A stretch of 32,357 bases of DNA from Betaproteobacteria bacterium (GTDB taxonomy: Bacteria > Pseudomonadota > Gammaproteobacteria > Burkholderiales > Burkholderiaceae_F): positions 1-32,357 of the forward strand of contig VBCK01000150.1 in the NCBI GenBank assembly GCA_005882215.1, written 5' to 3'. Shown one piece after another: positions 1 to 7,292 of the stretch. A program made the translations under genes and the position numbers. Under the pieces are notes generated by a model. It was not told the DNA's origin. It did no database searches and saw nothing but the letters and a program-made list of their open reading frames with translations. How positions within the stretch are numbered: the first letter of the stretch is position 1; each line of letters starts with the position of its first letter.

Positions 1-296
1 TGCGAGAGTCTCGTGAACTTGACCGCTTCTGCCGAATCCGATGACCGCTATACGCAAACCAGCGAGGGGGCTATGGGTCGCGAAGGGAAGAAACGTGGTT
101 GGTTTCGGGGAACGCCGACGCTAGTTCGCAATCCAGCACTTTGCGGACGATCCGGCCTTCGCGTCCAGCAGGCAGCCATGGTTTCATAGTTTCACAGCGC
201 CGTCCTCGGCGGACTGGCGGGCCGGCTCTCGTTCGCCCCGGGCGTGATGATCGTGTAGGTCTCGACGCTTTCTATATCTGCCCAACGAATTTTCTG
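1..296. other. Left-edge stretch without a recognisable gene
   Basis: I see no convincing gene here. A frame open from the window edge ends at a TAG at 187-189, but its translation matches nothing I know and its codon use is not like the neighbouring genes. It may be the tail of a gene that begins outside the window. A short GC hairpin (CGCCG-TCCT-CGGCG, 198-211) follows that stop by 8 bases but has no T tract, so it is not a clear terminator. Confidence 0.3.
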
Positions 297-317
297 TGTA
301 TTGACAAAGTAAATACA
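297..317. promoter_or_regulatory. Dyad operator candidate over the -35 box
   Basis: The sequence TGTATT (297-302) is repeated in perfect inverse as AATACA (312-317) with nine bases between. The dyad covers the -35 hexamer of the promoter for the ribbon-helix-helix gene at 382. Such regulators commonly bind short inverted repeats and repress their own promoters, so autoregulation is a fair inference. Confidence 0.45.
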
Positions 318-328
318 TCGGTTAGAAT
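301..328 (+). promoter_or_regulatory. sigma70-type promoter for the RHH gene
   Basis: A perfect -35 box TTGACA (301-306) is followed after 16 bases by TAGAAT (323-328), a five-of-six match to the -10 consensus. The stretch is AT-rich in an otherwise GC-rich region. Transcription would start near 335, about 47 bases before the start codon at 382. Confidence 0.6.
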
Positions 329-368
329 CTCTAGCGTGGATATCCGCTTCGAGCTTGCCGGCCCCGAC

Positions 369-375
369 GAGGAGG
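369..375 (+). promoter_or_regulatory. Ribosome binding site deciding the start at 382
   Basis: GAGGAGG, a near-perfect Shine-Dalgarno sequence, sits six bases before ATG 382. It decides between this start and the upstream in-frame ATG at 355. Confidence 0.6.
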
Positions 376-381
376 CACGCT

Positions 382-669
382 ATGCGCTCTGAACGCTTGA
401 AGAAACGGTTGTCGAAGGATCGACCCATGACGACCATTACCCTGCGTATCCCGGTCGATGTGGTCGAGTCGCTCAAAGAGATCGCCCCGCTCAAGGGCCT
501 TTCCGGCTACCAGACCCTTCTGAAGTCGTACATCAGCGAGGGACTGCGCCGCGACGAAGGTCAGTTCACCCACGGTTCGACGGATCGTCTCATCGCGGCG
601 TTAAGAAAGCGCGGGATACCAGACGCGGTGCTGGATGACGTCGCGCGTGAGCTCGCGACTAGTGCTTAG
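382..669 (+). CDS. Ribbon-helix-helix (CopG/Arc-like) small regulator or antitoxin
   Basis: A 95-residue protein. Residues about 15-50 have the pattern of a ribbon-helix-helix DNA-binding domain: a strand with TTITLRIP, then a helix with VVESLKEIAPLKG, then the second helix SGYQTLLKSYISEGL. This resembles antitoxins and autoregulators of type II toxin-antitoxin pairs. The start at 382 is chosen because GAGGAGG (369-375) lies six bases upstream; a start at 355 is possible but has no such site. No partner toxin is visible on either side, so it is either an orphan antitoxin or a solitary regulator. The C-terminal part (about residues 65-95) is not a motif I recognise. It lies outside the 42-bp repeat that begins at 741, so it probably does not belong to the metabolic cluster. 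Confidence 0.7.
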   Translation: MRSERLKKRLSKDRPMTTITLRIPVDVVESLKEIAPLKGLSGYQTLLKSYISEGLRRDEGQFTHGSTDRLIAALRKRGIPDAVLDDVARELATSA

Positions 670-982
670 CAGACCGGTCGTCTGGCGTCGCGTTCTTGTA
701 CCTGCGTATTCGGGCCAGCGTCAGGAATGAGCCATCGTGTTTCGACTGTAGGTAATTTTGCCTTGCTATGCAGTACCCTTACCCGTCTTCCGACGCCTTT
801 GGCCTGCCGGGGCACTTTGTAAGCTATTGATCTTCAACGGAATAGCGTTTCGCCCCGAGCCGACGTTCGCTTTGATCAAGCTCTTGGCCGGTCGAAACCG
901 GCACTGTAGGCGAGATTGTAGGAAGGCGGATCGCGTTGGCGTGGTCCAGCAGGTCGATCGCCGCCAAGTGATGGAACGCAGG
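670..982. other. Non-coding stretch carrying the left 42-bp repeat
   Basis: No gene is evident between the RHH gene and the SDR gene. The stretch holds the left copy of the 42-bp direct repeat (741-782) and a GC hairpin GCCGGT-CGAA-ACCGGC (887-902). The hairpin lies 80 bases past the stop of the leftward SDR gene and could act in its mRNA 3' end, but no U run follows it on that strand. Confidence 0.4.
741..782 (+). repeat. 42-bp direct repeat, left copy
   Basis: Starts TTCGACTGTAGGTAATTTTG and ends TGCTATGCAGTACCCTTAC. The same 42 bases recur in the same orientation at 31530-31571 with two adjacent mismatches in the middle (CT at 762-763 against GC at 31551-31552). The two copies bracket the whole metabolic cluster. 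The left flank and right flank of the two copies are otherwise unrelated, apart from a 9-base GAGCCATCG just outside each. Candidates are an attachment site, the end of an insertion sequence, or a short dispersed element; no integrase or transposase gene is present in the window to decide. Confidence 0.85.
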
Positions 983-1753
983 CTATCTCGGAGGCATGCG
1001 GACTGCACCGTCAATTCGGATGACTTCTCCGTTGAGCATCACGTTTTCAATTATTTGCCCCACGAGTGCGGCGAACTCTGAAGGACGCCCCAGGCGGGCC
1101 GGAAACAGCGCAAGTCGGGTCAAAGACTCGCGCACAGCCTCGGAAACCTCCAAGGCCATAGGTGTCTCGAAGACACCAGGAGCGACGGTCATGACACGAA
1201 TGCCTAAGCGAGCCAGCTCGCGGGCGAGCGGCAGTGTCATCCCGACCACGCCCGCCTTGCTGGCCGAGTAGCAGGCCTGCCCGATCTGACCATCGAATGC
1301 TGCGATCGAAGCAGTGTTGACGATGACGCCACGCTCGCCCTCGCTCGTGGGCACGTTCTGCGCCATCGCCTTGGCGGCCAGGCGCGTGACGTTGAACGTG
1401 CCGACCAGATTGACCTGGATGCCCTTCGCGAAGAGGTCCAGAGGGTGGACGATGCCGTCCTTATCGAGCACCCTGCGAGGAGTCACGATGCCCGCGCAGT
1501 GGATGACACCCAGCAGGCTGCCGCCAAAATCGAGGGCGGTCTCGATGCTCGCTTGGACTTGAGGCTCACTGGTCACGTCCGTGAGCGCGAAACGCACCCG
1601 CTCGCCGAGTTCGGCCACAAAGCCCACGCCATCCTCGCGGTTGATGTCTGCAATGACGACCTTCGCGCCGCGCTCGGCGAGCATCCTCACGGTGGCGCCA
1701 CCCAGGCCAGAGCTGCCGCCAGTGACAAGAAATGTGCTGCCCTCGACTTGCAT
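983..1753 (-). CDS. SDR family type II 3-hydroxyacyl-CoA dehydrogenase
   Basis: A 256-residue short-chain dehydrogenase of the HSD17B10 / 2-methyl-3-hydroxybutyryl-CoA dehydrogenase type. These enzymes oxidise (S)-3-hydroxyacyl-CoA to 3-ketoacyl-CoA with NAD+, the third step of beta-oxidation. Visible motifs are the cofactor loop TGGSSGLG (11-18), the DV pair at 59-60, HCAG at 85-88, and the catalytic set N115, S149, Y162 and K166 (YSASK). The segment [14 protein letters not shown] before the catalytic tyrosine is typical of this subfamily. The gene follows the LAL regulator on the same strand after 36 bases, so the two are probably cotranscribed, divergent from the main cluster. It supplies a step otherwise missing from the rightward operon. 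Confidence 0.9.
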   Translation of the reverse strand: MQVEGSTFLVTGGSSGLGGATVRMLAERGAKVVIADINREDGVGFVAELGERVRFALTDVTSEPQVQASIETALDFGGSLLGVIHCAGIVTPRRVLDKDGIVHPLDLFAKGIQVNLVGTFNVTRLAAKAMAQNVPTSEGERGVIVNTASIAAFDGQIGQACYSASKAGVVGMTLPLARELARLGIRVMTVAPGVFETPMALEVSEAVRESLTRLALFPARLGRPSEFAALVGQIIENVMLNGEVIRIDGAVRMPPR

Positions 1754-1789
1754 GGCTATCGTGCTCCATAGATTGACACCACAATGCTC

Positions 1790-4513
1790 TCAATCGTGAC
1801 TTCTAACGAGTCCGAGCGTTTGCGCGCGCGCGACCGCATGAGCTCGCTTGTCAACAGCAAGCTTGACGAAGATATTCTTCACGTGAGATTTGACGGTCTC
1901 GGGTGCAACGCCGAGCGTGCGGGCGATCTCTTTGTTCGATTGGCCCTCGGCAATCAATTCGAGAATGGTGCGCTCGCGTGGGCTCAACGATTCCCTTACG
2001 CCGCTCACCTCTTGCTGGGGATCGGGCCGGTACAGCGAGCGCCAACCCTCCAGGAGCCGGTCGACGTAGGGTAGCTCTTCTTTCGCGTTCGCCGCGCGTT
2101 CCACGCTCTCCCGGGCCCCCTGCAGCAAGGTGCCGATTTCCAGGCCCTGTTCGAGTATCGTCTGAAAAAAACCGGCCGGCGCGGCGACTTTCAAAGCCTT
2201 GCGAAAAGTCTCCATGGCCTTGATCCGCTCGTTTGCCGCCAGCAAGGCCAGCGCGAGCGCTACCCGAAGCTGGAGCGCGAAGTGATTGCGGTGCGAGGCT
2301 TCGCCTTTTTGCAGCAATTCGCTCAGAACGCTAATGGCATCGTGCGGGCGATTCCGGGCCACAGCCAGGCAGGCAGATCCGAGCGCTCGATAGTTCTGGA
2401 TGTCCGACCAGGCACAGGATGTGGGCAAGCGATACGCCTCGGCGCAGCGCTCCAGGCGCACAAGGCACGCGGAGGCCTCTGCGATCCTGCCTTCAGCGAC
2501 ATAGAGCCTTGCGCGCTCCAGCAGGGCGGCGGCGATCAGTCGGTCCCATCGGCGCTCGTAACCCAGGTTCTCCGCCTGCTCCAGCAGTGCGTAGGCGCGT
2601 TCGATATTCGACCGGGCCACGGCAACGCGGACCAGTACGGCGTAGGCCGGTAACACGCAGTCGAGAAGAACGGTGGCGTTGATCACGGGGACGCGATCGA
2701 CGATCATGGCTTCGGCTTCACCCAGCCGGCCCTGCTCATACCGGATCTTGGCGATCAAGGGAGCGCATAAGGCCGCCGCAGTTGACTGCGGACCGGCGTG
2801 GTGTTCCGCCAGCCGCATCGCCTCCGCGAAATGGCGCTCCGCGACTCCGAGGCGGGCTTGTTCCAACTCCGCCAAGCCCAGAAGAGAAAGCCGGTAGACC
2901 GAGGACAACACGTTGCGCGTGTCTTCTTCAAGCGAATAGGGGATCCAGGGAGTGGCGTAAAGACTCTCGAGGTTTCCGGCTTTCCAGTGACCGAAGCGAA
3001 TCACGTTCGACAGAACGTTCGTATTCCATGAATCGGTGGATTGCCGACCGAAGCAGGTTTCGGCAAGTGAAAGTGCGGCCTGACTATCGTCTTTCAGCGC
3101 AAGCACGACCGAGCGGACCGTTTGACATTCCCAAGTGGCGTTCTCCGCATCAATATCGCCTTCGGCAGCAGCGCCCTGCTCGATTCCCACAAGCAACTCG
3201 ACCGCCTGCTCGAACCGCATGGCCAGTGCCATGCCCCAGGCGATCGCAAGCTTGACTTTGATCTGCCCGCGCATCAGATCGGTGGGGAGACTACGTTGCC
3301 ACCCGAGCAGCGTGAGCAAATCACCTTTTTTTACCAGAGGCATCGCGCAGTTCGCAACGTAGGCCATGGCCTGGTCCGTGTCGCCGGCCTCAATCGCATG
3401 CTTGACGGCATTCGTCCACAACTCTTGAGACGCGTACCACCGGTAGGCGCGCCGATGCAGCTCGGGAAGTTCGTCGCCAAATCGTTCTCGCAACCTTTGC
3501 GAGAGAAACTCCGCCAGAAGATGGTGGTAGCGATACCAGCGCCCCTCCGCGTCCAGCGGCTCCAGCAGCAGTTGACGGCCCGCAATCGATTCCAGGAGTT
3601 CCTGACTCGCGTCCATGCCCGTCACGGCGCGGCACAGCGGCGCGGTGAGACGATCGAGAATGGACGTCCGCAGCATGTAGTACACGACATCGCCCGGAAG
3701 GCTAGTGAGCATCCCCTCGATGTAGTCCCCGATGGGACGCGAAGCGCCGGACAGAGCGCGAACGTACTGGGTGAAGTCCTGATTGCTCTGCGTCAGGGAG
3801 GAAGCGGCGATGCGCAAAGCGGCCGCCCAGCCCTCCGTCGCACTGTGCAGCGTGTTCACGCTCGCGGTAGGCAACGCAACGGTACTTTCATGTTCGAGAA
3901 AGTTGCGGGTCTCCTCGAGGTCAAACCGCAGTCCCCCGCTGTCGATCTCGAGCAGCTGGTTTTGGGCGCGCAACGCGGCCAGGGGCAGAGGTGGCGCCGA
4001 TCGTGTCATCACGATCAGATGGAAATTGGAAGGAGCATGCGAAAGGAAGAAGCACAGCGCATCGTGTATGGCGCGGTCGGTTATCCGATGGTAATCATCG
4101 AGGAACAGACAGACCTCGTCCTCGATTTCGGCGAGCTCATTGATCAGCGTCGTGACAATCGTGTCCGATGGGACCAGAAACGTCTCCGAAGTCAGCCCGA
4201 GCGCTGCTACCCCAACGCTGTTGCAGGCGCGGCGCAACGCATGGACAACGTAATGCAGGAAGCGCGCGGGCTCGTCGTCATCGGCATCCAGAGCAAGCCA
4301 CGCGACGCGGCTGCCGCTCTGACGCAAGCGTTGCGCCCAAGCGATCGCCAGCGAGGTCTTCCCGAATCCCGCAGGTGCCCTGATCAGGATGAGCTGCCTG
4401 GCTTGCGCCTGCTCGACCAGCCGCAATAGCCGGGGACGATCGATCAGGCCGGGCGGGACGCGCGGAGCGACGATCTTGGTCGTGAGCAGAAGCGGCAGCT
4501 TGCCAGGAGTCAC
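1790..4513 (-). CDS. MalT-like (LAL) LuxR family transcriptional regulator
   Basis: A 907-residue large ATP-binding LuxR-type regulator. The N-terminal STAND-type NTPase has Walker A APAGFGKT (46-53) and Walker B VCLFLDD (134-140). The middle is helical, TPR-like and rich in alanine and leucine, as in MalT, where it senses the inducer. The C-terminal LuxR-type helix-turn-helix covers about 843-907 (LSPRERTILELIAEGQSNKE). In this family ATP and an effector drive multimerisation and transcription activation. The start is GTG, preceded by GGAG six bases upstream; it faces away from the 21-gene cluster. It is the obvious candidate activator of that cluster; the inducer might be an acyl-CoA or the substrate, which is inference only. 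Confidence 0.92.
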   Translation of the reverse strand: MTPGKLPLLLTTKIVAPRVPPGLIDRPRLLRLVEQAQARQLILIRAPAGFGKTSLAIAWAQRLRQSGSRVAWLALDADDDEPARFLHYVVHALRRACNSVGVAALGLTSETFLVPSDTIVTTLINELAEIEDEVCLFLDDYHRITDRAIHDALCFFLSHAPSNFHLIVMTRSAPPLPLAALRAQNQLLEIDSGGLRFDLEETRNFLEHESTVALPTASVNTLHSATEGWAAALRIAASSLTQSNQDFTQYVRALSGASRPIGDYIEGMLTSLPGDVVYYMLRTSILDRLTAPLCRAVTGMDASQELLESIAGRQLLLEPLDAEGRWYRYHHLLAEFLSQRLRERFGDELPELHRRAYRWYASQELWTNAVKHAIEAGDTDQAMAYVANCAMPLVKKGDLLTLLGWQRSLPTDLMRGQIKVKLAIAWGMALAMRFEQAVELLVGIEQGAAAEGDIDAENATWECQTVRSVVLALKDDSQAALSLAETCFGRQSTDSWNTNVLSNVIRFGHWKAGNLESLYATPWIPYSLEEDTRNVLSSVYRLSLLGLAELEQARLGVAERHFAEAMRLAEHHAGPQSTAAALCAPLIAKIRYEQGRLGEAEAMIVDRVPVINATVLLDCVLPAYAVLVRVAVARSNIERAYALLEQAENLGYERRWDRLIAAALLERARLYVAEGRIAEASACLVRLERCAEAYRLPTSCAWSDIQNYRALGSACLAVARNRPHDAISVLSELLQKGEASHRNHFALQLRVALALALLAANERIKAMETFRKALKVAAPAGFFQTILEQGLEIGTLLQGARESVERAANAKEELPYVDRLLEGWRSLYRPDPQQEVSGVRESLSPRERTILELIAEGQSNKEIARTLGVAPETVKSHVKNIFVKLAVDKRAHAVARAQTLGLVRSHD

Positions 4514-4572
4514 ACGTTTCTCCGTGCCCGGTTAATCCGACGCTTCAGTCCGTTGCGGGTAACTCTGGTGAG

Positions 4573-4610
4573 TCCCCCGATTCGCAGGCTCTTTCCCCCC
4601 CATCGGGGGA
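4573..4610. promoter_or_regulatory. Perfect 9-bp inverted repeat (TCCCCCGAT / ATCGGGGGA)
   Basis: TCCCCCGAT at 4573-4581 and its exact reverse complement at 4602-4610 are spaced by 20 bases, two helical turns. A second C run (4595-4601) can also pair with the right arm. The arrangement suits two sites for a dimeric or oligomeric regulator; it could also fold as an RNA hairpin. Confidence 0.5.
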
Positions 4611-4615
4611 TGGGG
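4606..4615 (+). promoter_or_regulatory. MalT-box-like site (GGGGATGGGG)
   Basis: GGGGATGGGG matches nine of ten positions of the enterobacterial MalT box GGGGA(T/G)GAGG. It lies directly upstream of the rightward genes and beside a MalT-like regulator gene. The C-rich stretches to the left provide weaker inverted versions. In a GC-rich genome a G-rich decamer can occur by chance, so this is a candidate only. Confidence 0.35.
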
Positions 4616-4628
4616 CTCGCCTGCCACG

Positions 4629-4646
4629 GGTCAGAAAATTCTGTCC
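4629..4646. promoter_or_regulatory. AT-centred palindrome, operator candidate
   Basis: GG-T-CAGAA-AA-TTCTG-T-CC forms an 18-bp dyad with one T:T mismatch per arm. It is the only AT-rich patch of the control region and stands out from its surroundings. It may bind a second regulator or mark a promoter core. Confidence 0.3.
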
Positions 4647-4749
4647 AGACGGAACGGCGAAGAGTCTACGGCGGCAAGCAGGAAGGCGGAAGACGCGCAG
4701 GCCCAACCCGATGCCGCAGTGCAATGAGACGAGCCAGGACGAAGCCTAA

Positions 4750-4959
4750 ATGGACATGAGACTGATCAACCCGCTGAGTCATACCCAGGTCGAGATTCTT
4801 CGTCTCGTCAATGTCGGTCATTCGAACCGGCAGATCGCCGACGAACTGGGCATCACCGTCGCCACGACCAAATGGCACCTGTATCAGGTTTTCACCAAGC
4901 TTTATGTGACGAACCGTAGCTCGGCGGCCGCCAGAGGACGCCAACTCGGGCTGCTGTGA
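4750..4959 (+). CDS. Stand-alone LuxR-type helix-turn-helix protein
   Basis: Only 69 residues long and made almost entirely of one LuxR/GerE DNA-binding domain: LSHTQVEILRLVNVGHSN, then IADELGITVATTKWHL, then VFTKLYV. It aligns end to end with the C-terminal domain of the neighbouring 907-residue regulator (for example GHSNRQIADELGI against GQSNKEIARTLGV) and ends at the equivalent point, LGLL against LGLV. No sensing or receiver domain is present. AGGA lies ten bases before ATG 4750; ATG 4756 is an alternative start. It could be a GerE-like free-standing regulator, a remnant of a larger regulator that lost its N-terminus, or a competitor for the same operators. It precedes the main cluster by 89 bases on the same strand. 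Confidence 0.7.
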   Translation: MDMRLINPLSHTQVEILRLVNVGHSNRQIADELGITVATTKWHLYQVFTKLYVTNRSSAAARGRQLGLL

Positions 4960-5048
4960 TCTTCCTAAGACCCTAACGCGGCCGACCAAACTTTTGACGG
5001 GCGACGTACCGCCATGCGGGTTCTACAGTAGCCCGCGAGGAGACAGTC

Positions 5049-6305
5049 ATGACCGAAGCATCGAATCCGGCCTCGATCCACAAGCTTGGCCCGCTTGGCG
5101 CTGAGCCGGAGCTGTCCGAGATGGGTCGCATGGTGCAGGAGTCCATCCACCGCTACGCGGAGGAAGTAATGCGGCCGATCGGTGTGAAGCTCGATCGGAT
5201 GACGCCGGAAGAGGCCATTGCGCCCGAGTCTCCGTACTGGCCGGCAAGGGAGAAGTTCGTCGAACTCGGTTTCGGTGTCGACACGCTGCTGAGCCTCGAA
5301 CCCGCCGAGCGCGCCAAGACGATGTGCATCATGTTCGAGGAGCTCGGTTGGGGCGATTCGGGTCTGGCCATCTCGTTCGGGGCCGGGCTGCTGCCTGCTT
5401 TCATGAGCGTCGTCCTCGGCAATGATTTTTGCCGCCGGCTGGCTCCCGATTCGAAGCTGGGCTGCTGGGCCATTACGGAGCCCGACCACGGCTCGGACAT
5501 GCTCGACGCCAGCCGGATGATCTTCCACGCGCAAGGCAACTACGGGCGCCCCAACTGCATTGCCACGCTGCGCGGCGACGAGGTGATCATCAACGGGCAG
5601 AAGTCGGCGTGGGTGTCCAACGGGGTGATCGCCGACGTGTGCATCCTCTACTGCGCCGCCGATACCGGCTCGGGACCCGATCCGCGCCGTGGCTGCGTGG
5701 TGATCGTGCCGATGGACGCCAAGGGCGTGTCGCGCGGCAAGCCGCTCGACAAGATCGGTCAACGGGCTCTTAACCAGGGTGAAGTCTTCTTCGACAACGT
5801 AAAGCTCACCAAGGAGCATTTACTTGCCGGGCCGGACCAGTACCTCGAGGCGGTGTATGCGATACACACCTTCGCCAATGCACTCATGGGTACGGTATTC
5901 ACGGGCTGCGGGCGCGCCGCTTTCGAGCTGGCGCACGCCTATGCGCATGAGCGCAAGCAGGGCGGCGTGCCGATCATCCGCCACCAGTCCGTCGCCTACC
6001 GGCTGTTCCACATGTTCCGCAAGGTGGAGGCCGCCCGGGCGCTGACGCACCGCGTCGTGCACTACAACTTCACCTCTGCTCATCCGTCGCTGCACGCGGC
6101 GATGACCGCGAAGATCACTGCGACGCAGACCTCGTTCGAGGTGGCCAACGACGCCTTGCAGATTTTTTGCGGCAACGGGCTGACCCGCGAGTACCCGATC
6201 GAGAAGATCCTGCGCGATGCGCGCGCGTCCCTGGTCGAGGACGGCTGCAACGAGATCCTGGCGATCAAGGGGGGCTACTACCTGATCGATCCGGATTTGC
6301 TTTGA
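5049..6305 (+). CDS. Acyl-CoA dehydrogenase family protein (first gene of cluster)
   Basis: A 418-residue FAD-dependent acyl-CoA dehydrogenase, which introduces the alpha,beta double bond and passes electrons to ETF. The flavin/substrate loop ITEPDHGSD is at 142-150. The C-terminal helical domain includes GNGLTREYPIEKILRDAR (375-392), followed by LVEDG, where E397 sits at the place of the catalytic base of medium-chain dehydrogenases. The usual YEGT is thus replaced by VEDG, which suggests an unusual substrate. An extended loop between 151 and 175 separates the two beta-domain halves. GAGGAG (5037-5042) lies six bases before the ATG. It leads 21 genes on one strand, and its electrons can go to the EtfAB encoded further down. 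Confidence 0.9.
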   Translation: MTEASNPASIHKLGPLGAEPELSEMGRMVQESIHRYAEEVMRPIGVKLDRMTPEEAIAPESPYWPAREKFVELGFGVDTLLSLEPAERAKTMCIMFEELGWGDSGLAISFGAGLLPAFMSVVLGNDFCRRLAPDSKLGCWAITEPDHGSDMLDASRMIFHAQGNYGRPNCIATLRGDEVIINGQKSAWVSNGVIADVCILYCAADTGSGPDPRRGCVVIVPMDAKGVSRGKPLDKIGQRALNQGEVFFDNVKLTKEHLLAGPDQYLEAVYAIHTFANALMGTVFTGCGRAAFELAHAYAHERKQGGVPIIRHQSVAYRLFHMFRKVEAARALTHRVVHYNFTSAHPSLHAAMTAKITATQTSFEVANDALQIFCGNGLTREYPIEKILRDARASLVEDGCNEILAIKGGYYLIDPDLL

Positions 6306-6344
6306 TCCGAAAGCACACCTTCAGAACTCCAGGGGGATTCCTGA

Positions 6345-7292
6345 ATGGCAACGACTTATGAAGTGGTGCTTTACGGCGCGAGCGGATACACCGGCAAGCT
6401 GACGGCCTGGAAGCTCGCCGAGCGCGGCATTCCCTTTATCGCGGCCGGGCGGAACAAGGCGCGCCTGGAAGAGGAAATGGCCAAAGTGCCCGAGCTGAAG
6501 GGCCACGATTATCGGTGCGTCGGCGTCGCGCACGAGAAAGGGGCGCTGATCGAGCTGTTCAGCGGCAAGAAAGCGGTGATCAACATCGTCGGGCCGTTCA
6601 TGCAGCTGGGGCGCCCCGTGGTCGAAGCGTGCCTGCAGGCGGGGACGCATTACTTCGATACGACGGGTGAAACGGACTGGATGGCGTTCCTGAAACGCGA
6701 GTTCGGACGCGCCTTTGCCGGCAAGGAGCTGGTGCTGTGCCCTGGCAACTCCTACATGTGGGCGGAGGGCAATCTGGCGATGGAGATCGCGCTGGAAACG
6801 CCGGGGATCGACACGCTGGATGCGACTTACCTCGCCGACTCGGAGGTCAGCGTGGCATCCACGATGTCGTTCCTGCGGATGTGTGTGCGGCCGCAATACT
6901 TCATCAGGAACCGGGAACTGGTGCAATGGCCCTGGGCGACGCCTTATCAGGTCCACGTTCCCGGCGAACATGCACTCCTGAACGCTTTGCCTTGGAGCGG
7001 AGGCGGAGAGCCCGTCTGGTACGAAGGAGATGGGCGGGTGCGCAACTGCCAGGTGCTGGTGTCATTCAGGAATCAGGAGCGCTTCAACGCGGTGGTCGGG
7101 TTGCTGAGGAAATTCGACGCCGAATGCCGCCAGCTCGATCCCGCCAGGCAGGAAGAGGTCACCAACGAATGGGGTAAAGGCATCACGCAGGTAGAGCCGG
7201 CGCGCGAGGTCCCGGAAGTCAACCGCTGCACGCTGTGCTGCCACTGTCGGATTGGCAGACGCAGCTGTCGGGATGAAGGAGAGGCCAGATGA
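6345..7292 (+). CDS. Saccharopine dehydrogenase-like / trans-acting enoyl reductase family protein, probably C-terminally shortened
   Basis: 315 residues with an N-terminal NAD(P)-binding Rossmann fold, GASGYTG at 11-17, followed by AGRNKARLEEE, the pattern of the saccharopine-dehydrogenase-like family that includes mycobacterial trans-acting enoyl reductases. Members usually run past 350 residues and continue after the segment here reading VNRCTLCCHCR with a conserved C-terminal domain. In this protein the frame stops 12 residues later and the next gene starts at once, so the last 50-80 residues appear to be missing. The stop overlaps the thiolase start (ATGA at 7289-7292), implying translational coupling. 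Its role here may be reduction of an unsaturated acyl-CoA or keto group; activity of the shortened form is uncertain. Confidence 0.75.
   Translation: MATTYEVVLYGASGYTGKLTAWKLAERGIPFIAAGRNKARLEEEMAKVPELKGHDYRCVGVAHEKGALIELFSGKKAVINIVGPFMQLGRPVVEACLQAGTHYFDTTGETDWMAFLKREFGRAFAGKELVLCPGNSYMWAEGNLAMEIALETPGIDTLDATYLADSEVSVASTMSFLRMCVRPQYFIRNRELVQWPWATPYQVHVPGEHALLNALPWSGGGEPVWYEGDGRVRNCQVLVSFRNQERFNAVVGLLRKFDAECRQLDPARQEEVTNEWGKGITQVEPAREVPEVNRCTLCCHCRIGRRSCRDEGEAR

Larger units (their letters stand above)
4514..4749. promoter_or_regulatory. Divergent control region between the LAL gene and the rightward genes
   Basis: This 236-bp region separates the leftward regulator from the rightward operon. 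It contains a perfect 9-bp inverted repeat (4573-4581 with 4602-4610), a MalT-box-like sequence (4606-4615) and an AT-rich imperfect palindrome (4629-4646), each listed separately. I find no convincing -35/-10 pair for either direction, which would fit activator-dependent promoters. Confidence 0.5.

Noticed and set aside
766-1081. Short frames over the left repeat (plus strand 758-1081, minus strand 766-1014)
   Set aside because: They run across the 42-bp repeat and into the SDR gene in antisense or in the wrong frame; no family resemblance.
3122-4429. A 435-codon open frame on the plus strand opposite the LAL regulator
   Set aside because: It is the antisense shadow of a GC-rich real gene. 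The minus-strand product has clear Walker and HTH motifs; the plus-strand translation has none and is rich in R, Q and P.
4553-4759. 68-codon plus-strand frame in the divergent control region
   Set aside because: Its composition is mostly R, G and P, it has no ribosome site, and it overlaps the operator-like elements and the start of the stand-alone HTH gene.
4994-5029. TTGACG followed by TACAGT as promoter of the main cluster
   Set aside because: The spacing is 24 bases, too long for a sigma70 promoter, and nothing better lies in between.
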